Below, piece by piece: positions 25,056 through 33,906 of a stretch of DNA of 64,000 nucleotides (position 1 is its first letter; every line of letters starts with the position of its first letter). This stretch comes from Anaerolineae bacterium. GTDB taxonomy: Bacteria > Chloroflexota > Anaerolineae > Aggregatilineales > UBA2796. The notes under the pieces were generated by a model that saw only the letters and a list, made by a program, of their open reading frames with translations, did no database searches and was not told where the DNA came from. The translations under genes were made by a program, and so were the position numbers. The stretch is from NCBI GenBank assembly GCA_019637555.1, contig JAHBVK010000027.1, positions 16,693 to 80,692 of the forward strand, given 5' to 3'.

Positions 25056-25873
25056 CTCAAGCCATAAGTCTAATAAAGCGTCGTGCCTCAATCTGGTGGA
25101 GCTTTGCCTCTGTGCAGCCAAAATTCTTCCTGCAATACACCAATTGGGTATATATGGAACTATTCACGCGCACGCTAGGCATGGCGGGCATTACCTTCTT
25201 CTGGTACGCCGTCTATGCCAGCACCACCTCGATCAGCGGGATGAGCTTGCAGCAAACCATTAACTATATTTTGTTAGCGCAGTTATTTTCTGGTCTGACC
25301 GGACAAAGTGTGATGTGGTGGCTCGGCTGGTCGATCCGCGAAGGGGCAATCGCCATCGATCTGCTGCGCCCCGTCGACCTGCAGATCCAGTACTACATGC
25401 AAGTGGTGGCACAAACGTGGATCACCTTCATCTTCAGCATACCATTGGCGATAGTGGCGCTGCTCTTTTTCGGCTTGCAACTGCCCACCAATCCGCTGGT
25501 CTGGCTCTGTTTCCTGATCGCCGCCCTGCTCGGTCAACTGGTTGTCTTTTTCTTCGATTGGATGATCGGCTGTCTGGCGTTTTACACCACCGAGGTGTGG
25601 GGACTCGGCGTGATGCGTAACGGCATCGCTTCCTTCCTCAGCGGCGCGATTGTGCCACTGCAAATGATGCCTGATTGGTTGCGCGGACTGGCAGCGATCT
25701 TCCCCTTCGCGCAGGCGCTTTATGTGCCAGTCTCAATCCTCAGCGGCGCGACTCCTCTCGAACAAGTCCCTCAACTATGGGCAATACAACTTCTCTGGAT
25801 CCTCGTGCTGGCGGTAATCTCTCGCCGCGTCTTTAACTTCACCGTCCGCAAAGTTACGGTACAGGGAGGTTAA
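25052..25873 (+). CDS. ABC-2 permease (PF06182-like), first of two
   Basis: A 273-residue membrane protein with six predicted hydrophobic segments and a cytoplasmic N-terminus. Segments such as GMAGITFFWYAVYAS, WWLGWSIREGAIAIDLLRPV and GIASFLSGAIVPLQMMPDWL match permeases of the ABC2_membrane_6 type that pair with the preceding ATPase. The start overlaps the ATPase stop by 4 bp. The second permease lies 137 bp downstream, separated by a copy of repeat family A. Confidence 0.88.
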   Translation: MTQAISLIKRRASIWWSFASVQPKFFLQYTNWVYMELFTRTLGMAGITFFWYAVYASTTSISGMSLQQTINYILLAQLFSGLTGQSVMWWLGWSIREGAIAIDLLRPVDLQIQYYMQVVAQTWITFIFSIPLAIVALLFFGLQLPTNPLVWLCFLIAALLGQLVVFFFDWMIGCLAFYTTEVWGLGVMRNGIASFLSGAIVPLQMMPDWLRGLAAIFPFAQALYVPVSILSGATPLEQVPQLWAIQLLWILVLAVISRRVFNFTVRKVTVQGG

Positions 25874-25942
25874 AACCTGATGATGACTTCTAACTATCCA
25901 ACTGAAGTAACCAAGTTGGTTAAACCTGACGCGAGAGATGTT

Positions 25943-25990
25943 GAGTCCAGCAGGGACTTCGTTCATTCAGCACGGCAATTCATTGCTGTG
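25943..25990 (-). repeat. Dispersed repeat family A, copy 3 (inverted)
   Basis: On the minus strand: an imperfect CACAGCAA(TGAA)TTGCCGTG hairpin, then CTGAATGAACGAAGTCCCTG and TGGACTC. It is the same unit as copies 1 and 2. It sits inside the exporter operon, between the two permease genes. Confidence 0.75.
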
Positions 25991-26010
25991 ACATCAGCGG
26001 AGCAGCAACT

Positions 26011-26808
26011 ATGAAAACCCTCTGGCGGCATATCAAGCTGTACGGCGTCTTTTTGCGGCAGCACTTCAAAACGCTCATGGAATACCGCGCTAACTTCCTG
26101 ATCGGCGCGACCAGCACCATCGCGGAACAGAGTGCTGGTCTGCTGACCATCTACGTGGTCATGCGCCAGATTCCCAGTCTGCGCGGCTGGAATTTCGAGG
26201 AAGTTTTGCTCGTTTATGGCTTATTGCTGGTATCCAAGTCGCTCAACCACATGTTCGCGGATAACCTATGGACATTGGGGCGCAGTTACATTCGTGCCGG
26301 TGGATTCGAACGCTTTCTGGTGCGTCCCGTCAATCCGCTGTTTCATCTGCTGGCGGATCGGTTCTGTCAGGATGGACTTGGCTATTTCTTCGTCGGCACC
26401 TATCTGATCATCCGTGCGATGGTCAATCTGGCGATTCCCTTCAGCGTGCAGAACGTTGTTTTTGTGCTGATCGGCGTAATCAGCGGTGGGCTGATCTTCT
26501 TCGCGCTCAACCTGATCACGGCGACCTCCTCGTTTTGGCTGATGGATTCGATCCCCGTCACACGCGCGGTGTTCGATAACAACGAGTTCGCCAAGTATCC
26601 GTTGACCATCTTCCCTAGCTGGATTCGTGGCGCGCTGACGTGGCTGATCCCCTACGGCTTTGCCTCGTTCTATCCAGCGACGCTGTTGTTGGGGCGAGAT
26701 CCCGGCATCCTGCCGTATCTCGGTCCTGTGGTGGCAATCGCGCTGTGTGTCATCGGCTATCGCGTCTGGCTAATGGGGTTGCGACACTACAGCGGCACGG
26801 GGAGCTGA
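26011..26808 (+). CDS. ABC-2 permease (PF06182), second of two
   Basis: A 265-residue membrane protein with six hydrophobic segments. The family-defining region is GWNFEEVLLVYGLLLVSKSL followed by NLWTLGRSYIRAGGFERFLV and RPVNPLFHLLADRF, characteristic of PF06182 permeases. It should form the heterodimeric channel with the first permease and be powered by the ATPase at 24012. The ATG follows GGAGCAGCAACT. A hairpin after the stop probably ends the operon. Confidence 0.92.
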   Translation: MKTLWRHIKLYGVFLRQHFKTLMEYRANFLIGATSTIAEQSAGLLTIYVVMRQIPSLRGWNFEEVLLVYGLLLVSKSLNHMFADNLWTLGRSYIRAGGFERFLVRPVNPLFHLLADRFCQDGLGYFFVGTYLIIRAMVNLAIPFSVQNVVFVLIGVISGGLIFFALNLITATSSFWLMDSIPVTRAVFDNNEFAKYPLTIFPSWIRGALTWLIPYGFASFYPATLLLGRDPGILPYLGPVVAIALCVIGYRVWLMGLRHYSGTGS

Positions 26809-26853
26809 AGCACCGAACTCAATTATCGTCGAACCTCGAGATCAGATTTCTTC

Positions 26854-26877
26854 AGCCCGGTACATTAATACCGGGCT
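26854..26877. terminator. CCCGG-type hairpin between convergent genes
   Basis: AGCCCGGTA (26854-26862) pairs perfectly with TACCGGGCT (26869-26877) around CATTAA. It resembles the hairpin of repeat A without the flanking part, and probably ends both the exporter operon and the SRPBCC gene. Confidence 0.6.
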
Positions 26878-26888
26878 TGAAAAATCGC

Positions 26889-27326
26889 CTATTTCTCCAC
26901 CACTTTCTTCAGCCCTTCGAGCATCTTGCTCCAATTCTGCTCCGCCTCTTGACGCTCCTCATCCGACGCATTATTGTCTTGTGTTAGCGCTACGATTGTC
27001 TGTTCACTTGCTGGAGAAAGATTGATCGTTACAATGTGATAGTTTTGCGGGATGTCGGCAGCACCTGAAAGCGGGCTGAAATGGCTGTACACCAAAAGGT
27101 GTTCTTTCTCCATCTTCAGGATTTTGCCCTTATCCTCATATTTCTTCCCTTGCCATTCGCCCTTCCACACAATCGGATCGCCAACGTTCCAATCCGAAAC
27201 TACCGTCGTTCCAAACATATACTGCTTGATCATTGCGGGATTGGTCAACGCATCCCATACCTTGTTGGCTGGTGCATTGATCGTTGTCGAGGATTTGGCG
27301 ATCGTTGCCGTGTTTGCTGTACTCAT
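26889..27326 (-). CDS. SRPBCC/AHSA1-like domain protein
   Basis: A 145-residue START/Bet v1-like protein: SSTTINAPANKVWDALTNPA, then MIKQYMFGTTVVSDWNVGDP, IVWKGEWQGKKYEDKGKILK, and a C-terminal helix (EAEQNWSKMLEGLKKVVEK). This is the activator-of-Hsp90-homology (AHSA1/SRPBCC) pattern, common in stress-linked small genes. The start at 27326 has a GGAG 10 nt upstream; an ATG three codons earlier is too close to that site. It is a lone minus-strand gene facing the exporter operon. Confidence 0.85.
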   Translation of the reverse strand: MSTANTATIAKSSTTINAPANKVWDALTNPAMIKQYMFGTTVVSDWNVGDPIVWKGEWQGKKYEDKGKILKMEKEHLLVYSHFSPLSGAADIPQNYHIVTINLSPASEQTIVALTQDNNASDEERQEAEQNWSKMLEGLKKVVEK

Positions 27327-27511
27327 AAGATTCATGCTCCAAAATCACACTACATCGTGTAGAAATACCAACTCGATATTTCCAGTTTTAGCACACTGAC
27401 GTGAAGTTTCGCCCCCTCATTTTGCGGGTCAAAGAAATTAGGATCAATCTCATCCTCTTAAGCTCCTATAGTGGCTTTGTAACGAGATTACGCGGCTATA
27501 GGAGCAAGCTC

Positions 27512-28006
27512 ATGCAAATCCAAGAAGATGTCCAAATTCAAGATGGTCGTCACGACTTCGATTTTCTGATCGGTAAATGGCGTGGGCATCAACGCCGACT
27601 GCGTGCGCGGCTCAAAGGATCAACGGAGTGGGAGGAGTTCGAGAGCAGCAGCGAAATGCGCCCCATACTCGGTGGTCTCGGCAATATCGACGAAGTGACC
27701 ATGTATCGGGAATCGGGCGAATTGCGCGGCGCGACTTTCCGCGTCTTCGATGCCAGTGTACGGCAGTGGTACATCGTCTGGGCAGATAATGTAAATCCCT
27801 TCTCACCAGTCCCCATGATCGGCAGTTTTAAGGATGGTCGCGGCGAGTTCTACGCTCAAGAACCATTTGAGGGTAAGGCAATATTCGTGCGCTTCATCTG
27901 GACGGTGAATACACACGATTCCTGCCGTTGGGAGCAGGCATTCTCGGAAGATGGCGGCAAAACGTGGGAAACCAACTGGACAATGGATTTCACGCGCTTG
28001 GAGTAG
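27512..28006 (+). CDS. DUF1579-like lipocalin-fold protein
   Basis: A 164-residue protein: GRHDFDFLIGKWRGHQRRLR, a beta-rich middle (LGNIDEVTMYRESGELRGAT), VRQWYIVWADNVNPFSPVPM, and an end SEDGGKTWETNWTMDFTRLE. This resembles the DUF1579 family, thought to have a lipocalin-like barrel. A GGAG lies before the ATG at 27512; the frame extends upstream without a start that has a ribosome site. It precedes a WYL regulator by 71 bp on the same strand. Function unknown. Confidence 0.7.
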   Translation: MQIQEDVQIQDGRHDFDFLIGKWRGHQRRLRARLKGSTEWEEFESSSEMRPILGGLGNIDEVTMYRESGELRGATFRVFDASVRQWYIVWADNVNPFSPVPMIGSFKDGRGEFYAQEPFEGKAIFVRFIWTVNTHDSCRWEQAFSEDGGKTWETNWTMDFTRLE

Positions 28007-28077
28007 CGATATGTGCCATTACGGCGTAACATCCCGAACATCAGATCGCAAGGATCCAAAGGGATGTACGCCGAGCT

Positions 28078-29037
28078 ATGTATCACCCCACTACGCGCGT
28101 GCTTGCCGTATTGTCGCTGCTGCAATCACACGGAAGGTTAACTGGCGCACAGTTGGCAGAACGCCTGGAAGTGAATATCCGCACGGTGCGCACTTACGTC
28201 ACCATGCTGCAAGATTTAGGAGCACCGATCTTCGCCGAGCGCGGGCGCAGTGGCGCTTACGAATTGGAGGCACAATTCAAATTACCGCCGATGATGTTTA
28301 CTAACGACGAAGCGGTGGCGCTGGCAATTGGCTTGCTTGCTGCACACCGGTTAGCGCCAGCAGATTCGGTAGCGGCAATTGCTAGCGCCCGCGCCAAATT
28401 GGAAGAAGTCTTACCTGCCGATCTCAAGGCGCGGGTGCAAGCGCTCACAGCAACGATCAGCCTCGATGTGCCAGCGGTAGAGACAGCCTCCGCTTCTCAA
28501 GTGATGTTGACCATGAGCAGCGCGGCGCAATCACAGCATCGCGTCCACATGAGCTATCGATCCCGCCAATATCACGATACCGAACGCGATTTCGATCCTT
28601 ACGGCTTGGCTTACCATCACGGCGAATGGTACGTGGTCGGACGCTGCCACTTACGGCACGATCTGCGATCCTTTCGACTTGATCGGATTACGCACGCGGC
28701 GTTGACTACTACCCACTTTGATCGCCCAAAGAGCTTCGATGCCTTGCGGCATGTGGTAGAAAGCATCGCCACCTTGCCGCGCAAATTTGAGTTTGAACTC
28801 CTCCTAAAAACGGATTTGACTACCGCACATAAGGAAATTACAGGCATCTTTGGCTTGTTGGAGCCGGATACCGAAGGTATCGTGTTTCACGGCAGCACTG
28901 ACGATCTCGATTGGCTGGCACGCCAGATCGCGGGATTCTCATTCGACTTCGTGATCCATGAACCAGCGGCGCTGTGTGAAGCACTGCGGCAGCGCGCAGA
29001 TCAATTACTCAAGCTGGCAGTTACGGGCAAACAATAA
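28078..29037 (+). CDS. HTH/WYL-domain transcriptional regulator
   Basis: A 319-residue YafY-type regulator. The N-terminal winged HTH (VLAVLSLLQSHGRLTGAQLA, then LEVNIRTVRTYVTMLQDLGA) is followed by a linker with LPPMMFTNDEAVALAIGLLA, the WYL ligand domain (HRVHMSYRSRQYHDTERDFD; GLAYHHGEWYVVGRCHLRHD) and the C-terminal WCX part. WYL proteins bind nucleic-acid-derived or other ligands and regulate stress and defence genes. Here the neighbours are a DUF1579-like gene upstream and a convergent VOC gene. A hairpin begins immediately after the stop. Confidence 0.9.
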   Translation: MYHPTTRVLAVLSLLQSHGRLTGAQLAERLEVNIRTVRTYVTMLQDLGAPIFAERGRSGAYELEAQFKLPPMMFTNDEAVALAIGLLAAHRLAPADSVAAIASARAKLEEVLPADLKARVQALTATISLDVPAVETASASQVMLTMSSAAQSQHRVHMSYRSRQYHDTERDFDPYGLAYHHGEWYVVGRCHLRHDLRSFRLDRITHAALTTTHFDRPKSFDALRHVVESIATLPRKFEFELLLKTDLTTAHKEITGIFGLLEPDTEGIVFHGSTDDLDWLARQIAGFSFDFVIHEPAALCEALRQRADQLLKLAVTGKQ

Positions 29038-29074
29038 GGCTGATGATCAGCCGCGATAAGTCCGATCATCAGCC
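29038..29074. terminator. Bidirectional terminator between WYL and VOC genes
   Basis: GGCTGATGATC (29038-29048) pairs perfectly with GATCATCAGCC (29064-29074), directly between the convergent stops. Confidence 0.7.
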
Positions 29075-29090
29075 TATTCCTACCGATCCC

Positions 29091-29459
29091 CTAGCTGCGG
29101 AAGCGATACACCGAGAGGTAATGACCTTCAACATCCTTCGCCATGAAATAGCGTCCGAACGGCAGATCCAGCGGTTCGGTGATCATCTCTACGCCGTTCT
29201 GTTGCCACTGCTTCCACGTCGCATCAACGTCATCGGCAGCGAAGCTCAGTTCCACAGTTCCCGGCTGTGTTTCATCACGCGGCGGCAATTGCGACGCGCT
29301 CTTATCTTGCAAGCCAATCATCGCGCCGCTATCGGAACTCAGCGTGACGAATGTGGGACTTGAGTGAGCCTCCACAATGCTCATCCCTAACGCCTCGATG
29401 TAGAACTTCGTCATCTTGTTGATGTCATTTGCGTAGACGATGATGTAATTCAGGTTCAC
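29091..29459 (-). CDS. VOC/glyoxalase-fold protein
   Basis: A 122-residue single VOC module: LNYIIVYANDINKMTKFYIE, EALGMSIVEAHSSPTFVTLS, then VELSFAADDVDATWKQWQQN and FGRYFMAKDVEGHYLSVYRF. It has two beta-alpha-beta-beta-beta halves; dimers form the active site. Members include glyoxalase I, dioxygenases and antibiotic-binding proteins. A GTG start at 29459 follows GGGAGAG; an upstream GTG overlaps that site. It lies about 100 bp downstream of a second WYL regulator on the same strand. Confidence 0.85.
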   Translation of the reverse strand: MNLNYIIVYANDINKMTKFYIEALGMSIVEAHSSPTFVTLSSDSGAMIGLQDKSASQLPPRDETQPGTVELSFAADDVDATWKQWQQNGVEMITEPLDLPFGRYFMAKDVEGHYLSVYRFRS

Positions 29460-29561
29460 GGTTAGCTCTCCCACTTGCTTGTGTTTTTCAACTACAAAAT
29501 CATTCTAAGAGAGCCAAGTGACAACAGTATGTCAGCAGCGTTTTGGGGTTTTAGAAATTGG

Positions 29562-30497
29562 TCAGCTATGCTTTTCCAAGATGCCTTGTGCCTCGCGGAT
29601 CACCATCTGGCGCAGCGATTCCGGCTCTAGCACGCGCACATGTGATCCCCAGCCGAGTAGCCAGTTCAACACATCAGACTCGTGCCGCACCATCAGCGTG
29701 ATCAGCACGCCGTCCGCCCGATCTTCTGCTGCCACCTGATAGAACGACGGCGACTCCTTCGCCCGTCGCGCCGTATCGTGATCGAACAACGCCCGCACTG
29801 TAATCGAGCGGTCGTCTTGATTACCCCGCCGAATCTGGAAAGTGGAAGGTCGCTTGAAGGTTTTATCGAGCAAGCTCACCTCCTCCATCCGATCAAGGCG
29901 GAAGTGGCGGCGATCCTTACGCAGGTGACAGTACGCAGCAAGCATCCACACGCCACTGAAAAACACGATGGCATAAGGATCGGCGTCGCGTAGGCTGACC
30001 TCACTGGCATTGCCGTCGCCCTGACGGGCGTAATAGCGGAAGCGTACCGTTCGTCGCTGGATGATTGCCCGCCTCAGCAATTGCAGTGTTTCTGGCGACG
30101 ATGGCGCATTGACGGCAAAAAAGCGAATGCTGCTTTGCAGATATTCGACCTCTTGGCGCAGTTGATCAGGCAGCACAGCGATAATCTTATGATTCGCGGA
30201 TTGCGCGGCGGCGCGATATTGCGCGTCGAAGTTCTGACCTACGAAATCGCTGCCCAGCAGCAGCATGATAGCTTCGTCGGCGTTGAAGGTCAGTGGTGGC
30301 AGAAAGTAACCTTCGACCAGTGAATAGCCTTGCCCCGGAATCGCCACCACAGGCACGCCCGACTCAGCCAGCGCCAACACATCGCGGTAAATAGTGCGCT
30401 TGCTCACCTCAAACGTCGCTGCCAAGTCTTCCGCACGCACCTGTTTCTTGGCTTGCAGTTCTAGCACGATAGCAAGCAGTCTATCCGTTCGATTCAT
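29562..30497 (-). CDS. HTH/WYL-domain transcriptional regulator (second)
   Basis: A 311-residue YafY-like regulator. The HTH is RTDRLLAIVLELQAKKQVRA with FEVSKRTIYRDVLALAESGV; then GYFLPPLTFNADEAIMLLLG, the WYL domain (RTVRFRYYARQGDGNASEVS; YAIVFFSGVWMLAAYCHLRK) and the WCX C-terminus with RHESDVLNWLLGWGSHVRVL. The ATG at 30497 is chosen over an upstream GTG because GAGG sits about 12 nt before it. The VOC gene follows on the same strand, so this is its likely regulator. Confidence 0.9.
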   Translation of the reverse strand: MNRTDRLLAIVLELQAKKQVRAEDLAATFEVSKRTIYRDVLALAESGVPVVAIPGQGYSLVEGYFLPPLTFNADEAIMLLLGSDFVGQNFDAQYRAAAQSANHKIIAVLPDQLRQEVEYLQSSIRFFAVNAPSSPETLQLLRRAIIQRRTVRFRYYARQGDGNASEVSLRDADPYAIVFFSGVWMLAAYCHLRKDRRHFRLDRMEEVSLLDKTFKRPSTFQIRRGNQDDRSITVRALFDHDTARRAKESPSFYQVAAEDRADGVLITLMVRHESDVLNWLLGWGSHVRVLEPESLRQMVIREAQGILEKHS

Positions 30498-30612
30498 GGC
30501 GGCGCTCAACCTCACTGGCAGATCATCTCTGACAATTGTATATGATGGATTGCGTTCGTAAGTTCGCTATAATTCAGATCGTCTACGCATCAACACCGAT
30601 GTATTGTTTAGC

Positions 30613-30634
30613 CCGGACTTGATTCGCGCCGGGT
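30613..30634 (+). repeat. CCCGG-type hairpin in the lipA leader
   Basis: CCCGG and CCGGG flank ACTTGATTCGCG about 20 bp before the lipA start. It is one of a series of similar intergenic hairpins (5188, 9539, 26856, 55950). Confidence 0.5.
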
Positions 30635-30651
30635 TCTAAGGACTACCCACG

Positions 30652-31659
30652 TTGACAGACCTCATAACTCCCAACGACATCGGCATGGTCGAGCCACAGA
30701 GCGAGATCACCCGTGATCGTGTGACGCCCACCGAGGCGGTTACAACGGATCGTCCGCAGCGTCGTCCGCCTTGGATTCGCGTGCGTGCGCCAAGCGGCGA
30801 AACCTTTGAACAAGTGCGCGGCTTGATGCGCAGCAAAACGCTGCACACCGTCTGTGAAGAAGCCCACTGTCCTAATATCGGCGAATGTTGGGGACGCGGT
30901 ACGGCGACGTTCCTGATGATGGGTGATGTCTGCACGCGCTCCTGCGGTTTCTGCGACATCAAAACCGGACGCCCGAATCCGCTGGACTGGGCGGAACCGA
31001 TCCGCGTGGCAGATGCGGTCAAAGCGATGAATCTGCGTCACGTCGTGATTACCAGCGTGAACCGCGATGAGCGTCCCGACGGCGGTGCGCCGATCTTTGC
31101 GATGGTCATCCGTCGCATCCGTCAGGTACACCCCGGTTGCAGTATCGAAGTGCTGATCCCCGATTTCAAGGGCAAGGCGGACGCGCTGCAAATCGTCATG
31201 AATGCGCAGCCGGAAATCCTCAATCACAATGTGGAGACCGTGCCCCGGCTGTTCAAGAAAGTGCAGCCGCAGGATAAGTATGATTGGGCACTGACTACGC
31301 TGCGTAACGCTAAGTCAATGGATCCGCTGGTGTTGACCAAGACGGGCATTATGCTCGGACTCGGTGAAACTTTCGATGAAGTAGTAGAAGTCATGCGCGA
31401 TCTGGCGGGCGTCGGTACAGACATCCTCACGCTCGGTCAGTACTTGCAACCGAGCAAGAAGCATCTACCCGTCGAGCGTTACTACGAACCGCAGGAATTC
31501 GACGATCTCAAGCGGATCGGGCTGGAACTCGGTTTCAAGTGGGTGGAAAGTGGACCACTGGTACGCAGTTCCTACCGTGCTGAGACGCAGGTACGCGAAC
31601 TCTCTAAGCTCAACTTTATCCACATGCGCAGCGAAAGCACCGCCAGCGTTGGTGGCTAA
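30652..31659 (+). CDS. lipA: Lipoyl synthase
   Basis: A 335-residue radical SAM enzyme that inserts two sulfurs into octanoyl groups on lipoyl domains of 2-oxoacid dehydrogenases and GcvH. The auxiliary cluster motif is [12 protein letters not shown]. The radical-SAM cluster is CTRSCGFC within [18 protein letters not shown]. The C-terminal RSSYRAE motif supplies the Ser that ligates the auxiliary cluster. The first 30 residues are a variable extension. It starts with TTG, with AAGGAC upstream. No lipB is next to it. A strong terminator follows. Confidence 0.96.
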   Translation: MTDLITPNDIGMVEPQSEITRDRVTPTEAVTTDRPQRRPPWIRVRAPSGETFEQVRGLMRSKTLHTVCEEAHCPNIGECWGRGTATFLMMGDVCTRSCGFCDIKTGRPNPLDWAEPIRVADAVKAMNLRHVVITSVNRDERPDGGAPIFAMVIRRIRQVHPGCSIEVLIPDFKGKADALQIVMNAQPEILNHNVETVPRLFKKVQPQDKYDWALTTLRNAKSMDPLVLTKTGIMLGLGETFDEVVEVMRDLAGVGTDILTLGQYLQPSKKHLPVERYYEPQEFDDLKRIGLELGFKWVESGPLVRSSYRAETQVRELSKLNFIHMRSESTASVGG

Positions 31660-31697
31660 CATCGCTCCACGCAACAAATGATTGTGATTCAGTACAT

Positions 31698-31733
31698 GGC
31701 GCTAATGGTTATTGCCGTTAGCGCCTTTGTTTT
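31698..31733 (+). terminator. Rho-independent terminator of lipA
   Basis: GGCGCTAA (31698-31705) pairs with TTAGCGCC (31718-31725), followed by TTTGTTTT. Confidence 0.85.
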
Positions 31734-31783
31734 GTAAGGTGAGGTAATTTACAGCTTCCGTCTCAATCAAAAGGAGAATACAC

Positions 31784-32557
31784 ATGACCAGCCAACTCGA
31801 TCTGGCAACCCAATTTGCCAAGCTGCACATCAAAGGTGATCCGCTAATCCTGTTTAACGTCTGGGATGCAGGCAGCGCAAAGGCGATCCGCGACATCGGC
31901 GCAAAGGCGATTGCCACCGGTAGTTGGTCGGTAGCAGCGGCGCACGGCTACGAGGATGGTGAAAAGCTGCCCTTCAATTGGGCGCTGGCGAACCTTCGCC
32001 GCATCGTGGCAAGCGTCGATCTGCCCGTCACCTTCGATATGGAAGGCGGTTACGGTGTTTCACCTGCCGAGATCAAGGTGAACGTTGCCGAGGCAATCGA
32101 AGCGGGCGCGATTGGTATGAACTTCGAGGATCAGATCATCAATGGCGATGGACTTTACTCGATTGATGATCAATGCCAGCGCATCGACGCCGCGCGGCAA
32201 GCGGCTGAGGAGTCGGGCATCCCCTTCTTCATCAACGCCCGTACCGATATCTACCTTCTTGCTGCACCAGACACACACAACGATGACCACCTCGCAGAAG
32301 CGATCACCCGTTCCGCTGCTTACGCCGAAGCTGGAGCAAGCGGGTTCTTCGCCCCCGGCTTATTCGACATCACGCGGATCGAAACGCTGTGCCAGCAGTC
32401 GAAGCTGCCTGTCAACATCATGGTCATGGGCAACACACCGCCGTTAAAGGAAATGGCGCAAGCAGGCGTGGCACGGATCAGTCACGGTGCGACACCTTAT
32501 CGCCTCGCCATGATCGCCTTGCAAGAAGCCGGACGCCGAGCGCTGGCGCTGGGCTAA
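31784..32557 (+). CDS. Isocitrate lyase/PEP mutase family protein
   Basis: A 257-residue alpha/beta-barrel enzyme of the ICL/PEP mutase superfamily: LFNVWDAGSAKAIRDIGAKA, then TGSWSVAAAHGYEDGE, TFDMEGGYGVSP (metal-binding acidic residues), IGMNFEDQI and FINARTDIYLL. Relatives include oxaloacetate hydrolase, 2-methylisocitrate lyase and phosphonate enzymes. The KKCGH lyase loop is missing (the matching region reads DMEGGYGVSPAEI), so it is not a classic lyase of that kind. An AAGGAG site precedes the ATG. Monocistronic; substrate unknown. Confidence 0.85.
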   Translation: MTSQLDLATQFAKLHIKGDPLILFNVWDAGSAKAIRDIGAKAIATGSWSVAAAHGYEDGEKLPFNWALANLRRIVASVDLPVTFDMEGGYGVSPAEIKVNVAEAIEAGAIGMNFEDQIINGDGLYSIDDQCQRIDAARQAAEESGIPFFINARTDIYLLAAPDTHNDDHLAEAITRSAAYAEAGASGFFAPGLFDITRIETLCQQSKLPVNIMVMGNTPPLKEMAQAGVARISHGATPYRLAMIALQEAGRRALALG

Positions 32558-32656
32558 CCAAACTTCCAGCATTCCTTGATTGGGAAGATCACGCCGCTGC
32601 GTTAAGCTTAATGCCCTTAACACACCAATTGATCAACCGATCAAGGAGTTTTGCAC

Positions 32657-33757
32657 ATGGCGGATCCACGTCACGAAAAGCTAGCAAAAGTCATCATCAA
32701 TTACTCGCTCGGCATCAAACCGGGCGACAAGCTGCAAATCGCTGGCGCAGACATTGCCGCGCCGTTTATCCTCTGCCTCTACCGCGAAGCGATCCGCGCT
32801 GGTGCGCATGTACGGGTCGAGGTCGGTATCGACGGTCTCACCCGCATTTTCTACGACGAGGCAAGTGAAGATCAGCTTAAATTTCAGTCTGAACTACGGA
32901 TGCAGGAGACAGAATACTTCGACGCTTTCCTGAGCATCTGGGCGGATCACAACACGAAGTCCATGACGGGCATCGATCCTAAGAAGATCGCCTTGAGGCA
33001 GTCCTCGGGGTCGGCGGCATTCAAGCGGTTCTTAGAGCGTATGCAGAGCAAGGAACTCCGCTGGACTGGCACTTTGTTCCCCGTCAATGCCAACGCTCAA
33101 GACGCGGGTATGTCGCTGACGGACTACGAAAACTTCGTTTATGGCGCAGGTTTGCTCGATCACGATGATCCGATTGCCTCGTGGAAGAAAGTTCAGGTAG
33201 ACCAGCAGAAAATTGTTGATTTCTTGGATCAGAAAAAAGAAATCCACATCGTCGCGCCAGATACAGACATCACTTACCGCACCGATGGGCGAACTTGGGT
33301 GAACTGCTGCGGTCACGAGAACTTCCCCGACGGCGAAGTATTCACCGGACCTGTCGAAAACTCGGTTAACGGCACAGTGCGTTTCAGTTATCCTGCCGTC
33401 TACAACAATAATGAAGTGGTGGATGTACGTCTCACCTTCCAAGATGGTAAGGTTGTCGAAGCGAGCGCTGCCAAAGGTCAGGATTTTCTGCTGGCGATGC
33501 TCGACATGGACGCCGGCTCGCGCACACTTGGCGAAGCGGCGTTCGGCATGAACTACGGCGTTAAGGAATTCACCAACAACACCCTCTTTGACGAAAAAAT
33601 CGGCGGCACGATGCACATGGCGCTTGGTCAGTCGCTGCCGGATACAGGTGGTGTCAACCAGTCTGGGTTGCACTGGGATATGGTTTGCGATCTGCGCGAG
33701 GGCAAAGTCTACGCCGATGGCGACCTCGTTTACGAAGGCGGAAAATTCATCATTTAA
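32657..33757 (+). CDS. M29 family metallo-aminopeptidase
   Basis: A 366-residue aminopeptidase of the AmpS/AmpT/PepS family, which removes N-terminal residues using two metal ions. Signatures: INYSLGIKPGDKLQIAGADI at the N-terminus, NCCGHENFPDGEVFTGPVEN (metal-binding Glu), EAAFGMNYGVKEFTNNTLFD (Glu and Asn region), and MHMALGQSLPDTGGVNQSGL with LHWDMV (His and Asp ligands). The ATG at 32657 has an AAGGAG site. It may be translated alone, since 100 bp separate it from the PEP-mutase-family gene. Confidence 0.92.
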   Translation: MADPRHEKLAKVIINYSLGIKPGDKLQIAGADIAAPFILCLYREAIRAGAHVRVEVGIDGLTRIFYDEASEDQLKFQSELRMQETEYFDAFLSIWADHNTKSMTGIDPKKIALRQSSGSAAFKRFLERMQSKELRWTGTLFPVNANAQDAGMSLTDYENFVYGAGLLDHDDPIASWKKVQVDQQKIVDFLDQKKEIHIVAPDTDITYRTDGRTWVNCCGHENFPDGEVFTGPVENSVNGTVRFSYPAVYNNNEVVDVRLTFQDGKVVEASAAKGQDFLLAMLDMDAGSRTLGEAAFGMNYGVKEFTNNTLFDEKIGGTMHMALGQSLPDTGGVNQSGLHWDMVCDLREGKVYADGDLVYEGGKFII

Positions 33758-33764
33758 GGACATC

Positions 33765-33796
33765 TCATGAGTGGTGAGCACCTTCATCACTCATGA
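33765..33796 (+). terminator. Hairpin after the aminopeptidase gene
   Basis: TCATGAGTGGTGA pairs with TCATCACTCATGA (one wobble) around a 6-nt loop, 8 bp after the stop. There is no T run; it is a likely 3' end structure. Confidence 0.55.
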
Positions 33797-33906
33797 TTAC
33801 CCCTCAGCAGTAGCCTATCTCGTCTGAACTCGCCCACGAAGCCACCAGAAAGCGGTACAGTAGAGTGTGTGTTCACGCATTGGATCGAAGGGGGAAATCG
33901 TAACTT

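Noticed and set aside
30643..31227. Open frame antisense to lipA
   Set aside because: Opposite the radical-SAM core; shadow of conserved codons.
31784..32557. Classical isocitrate or methylisocitrate lyase
   Set aside because: The KKCGH catalytic loop is absent, so only the superfamily can be given.
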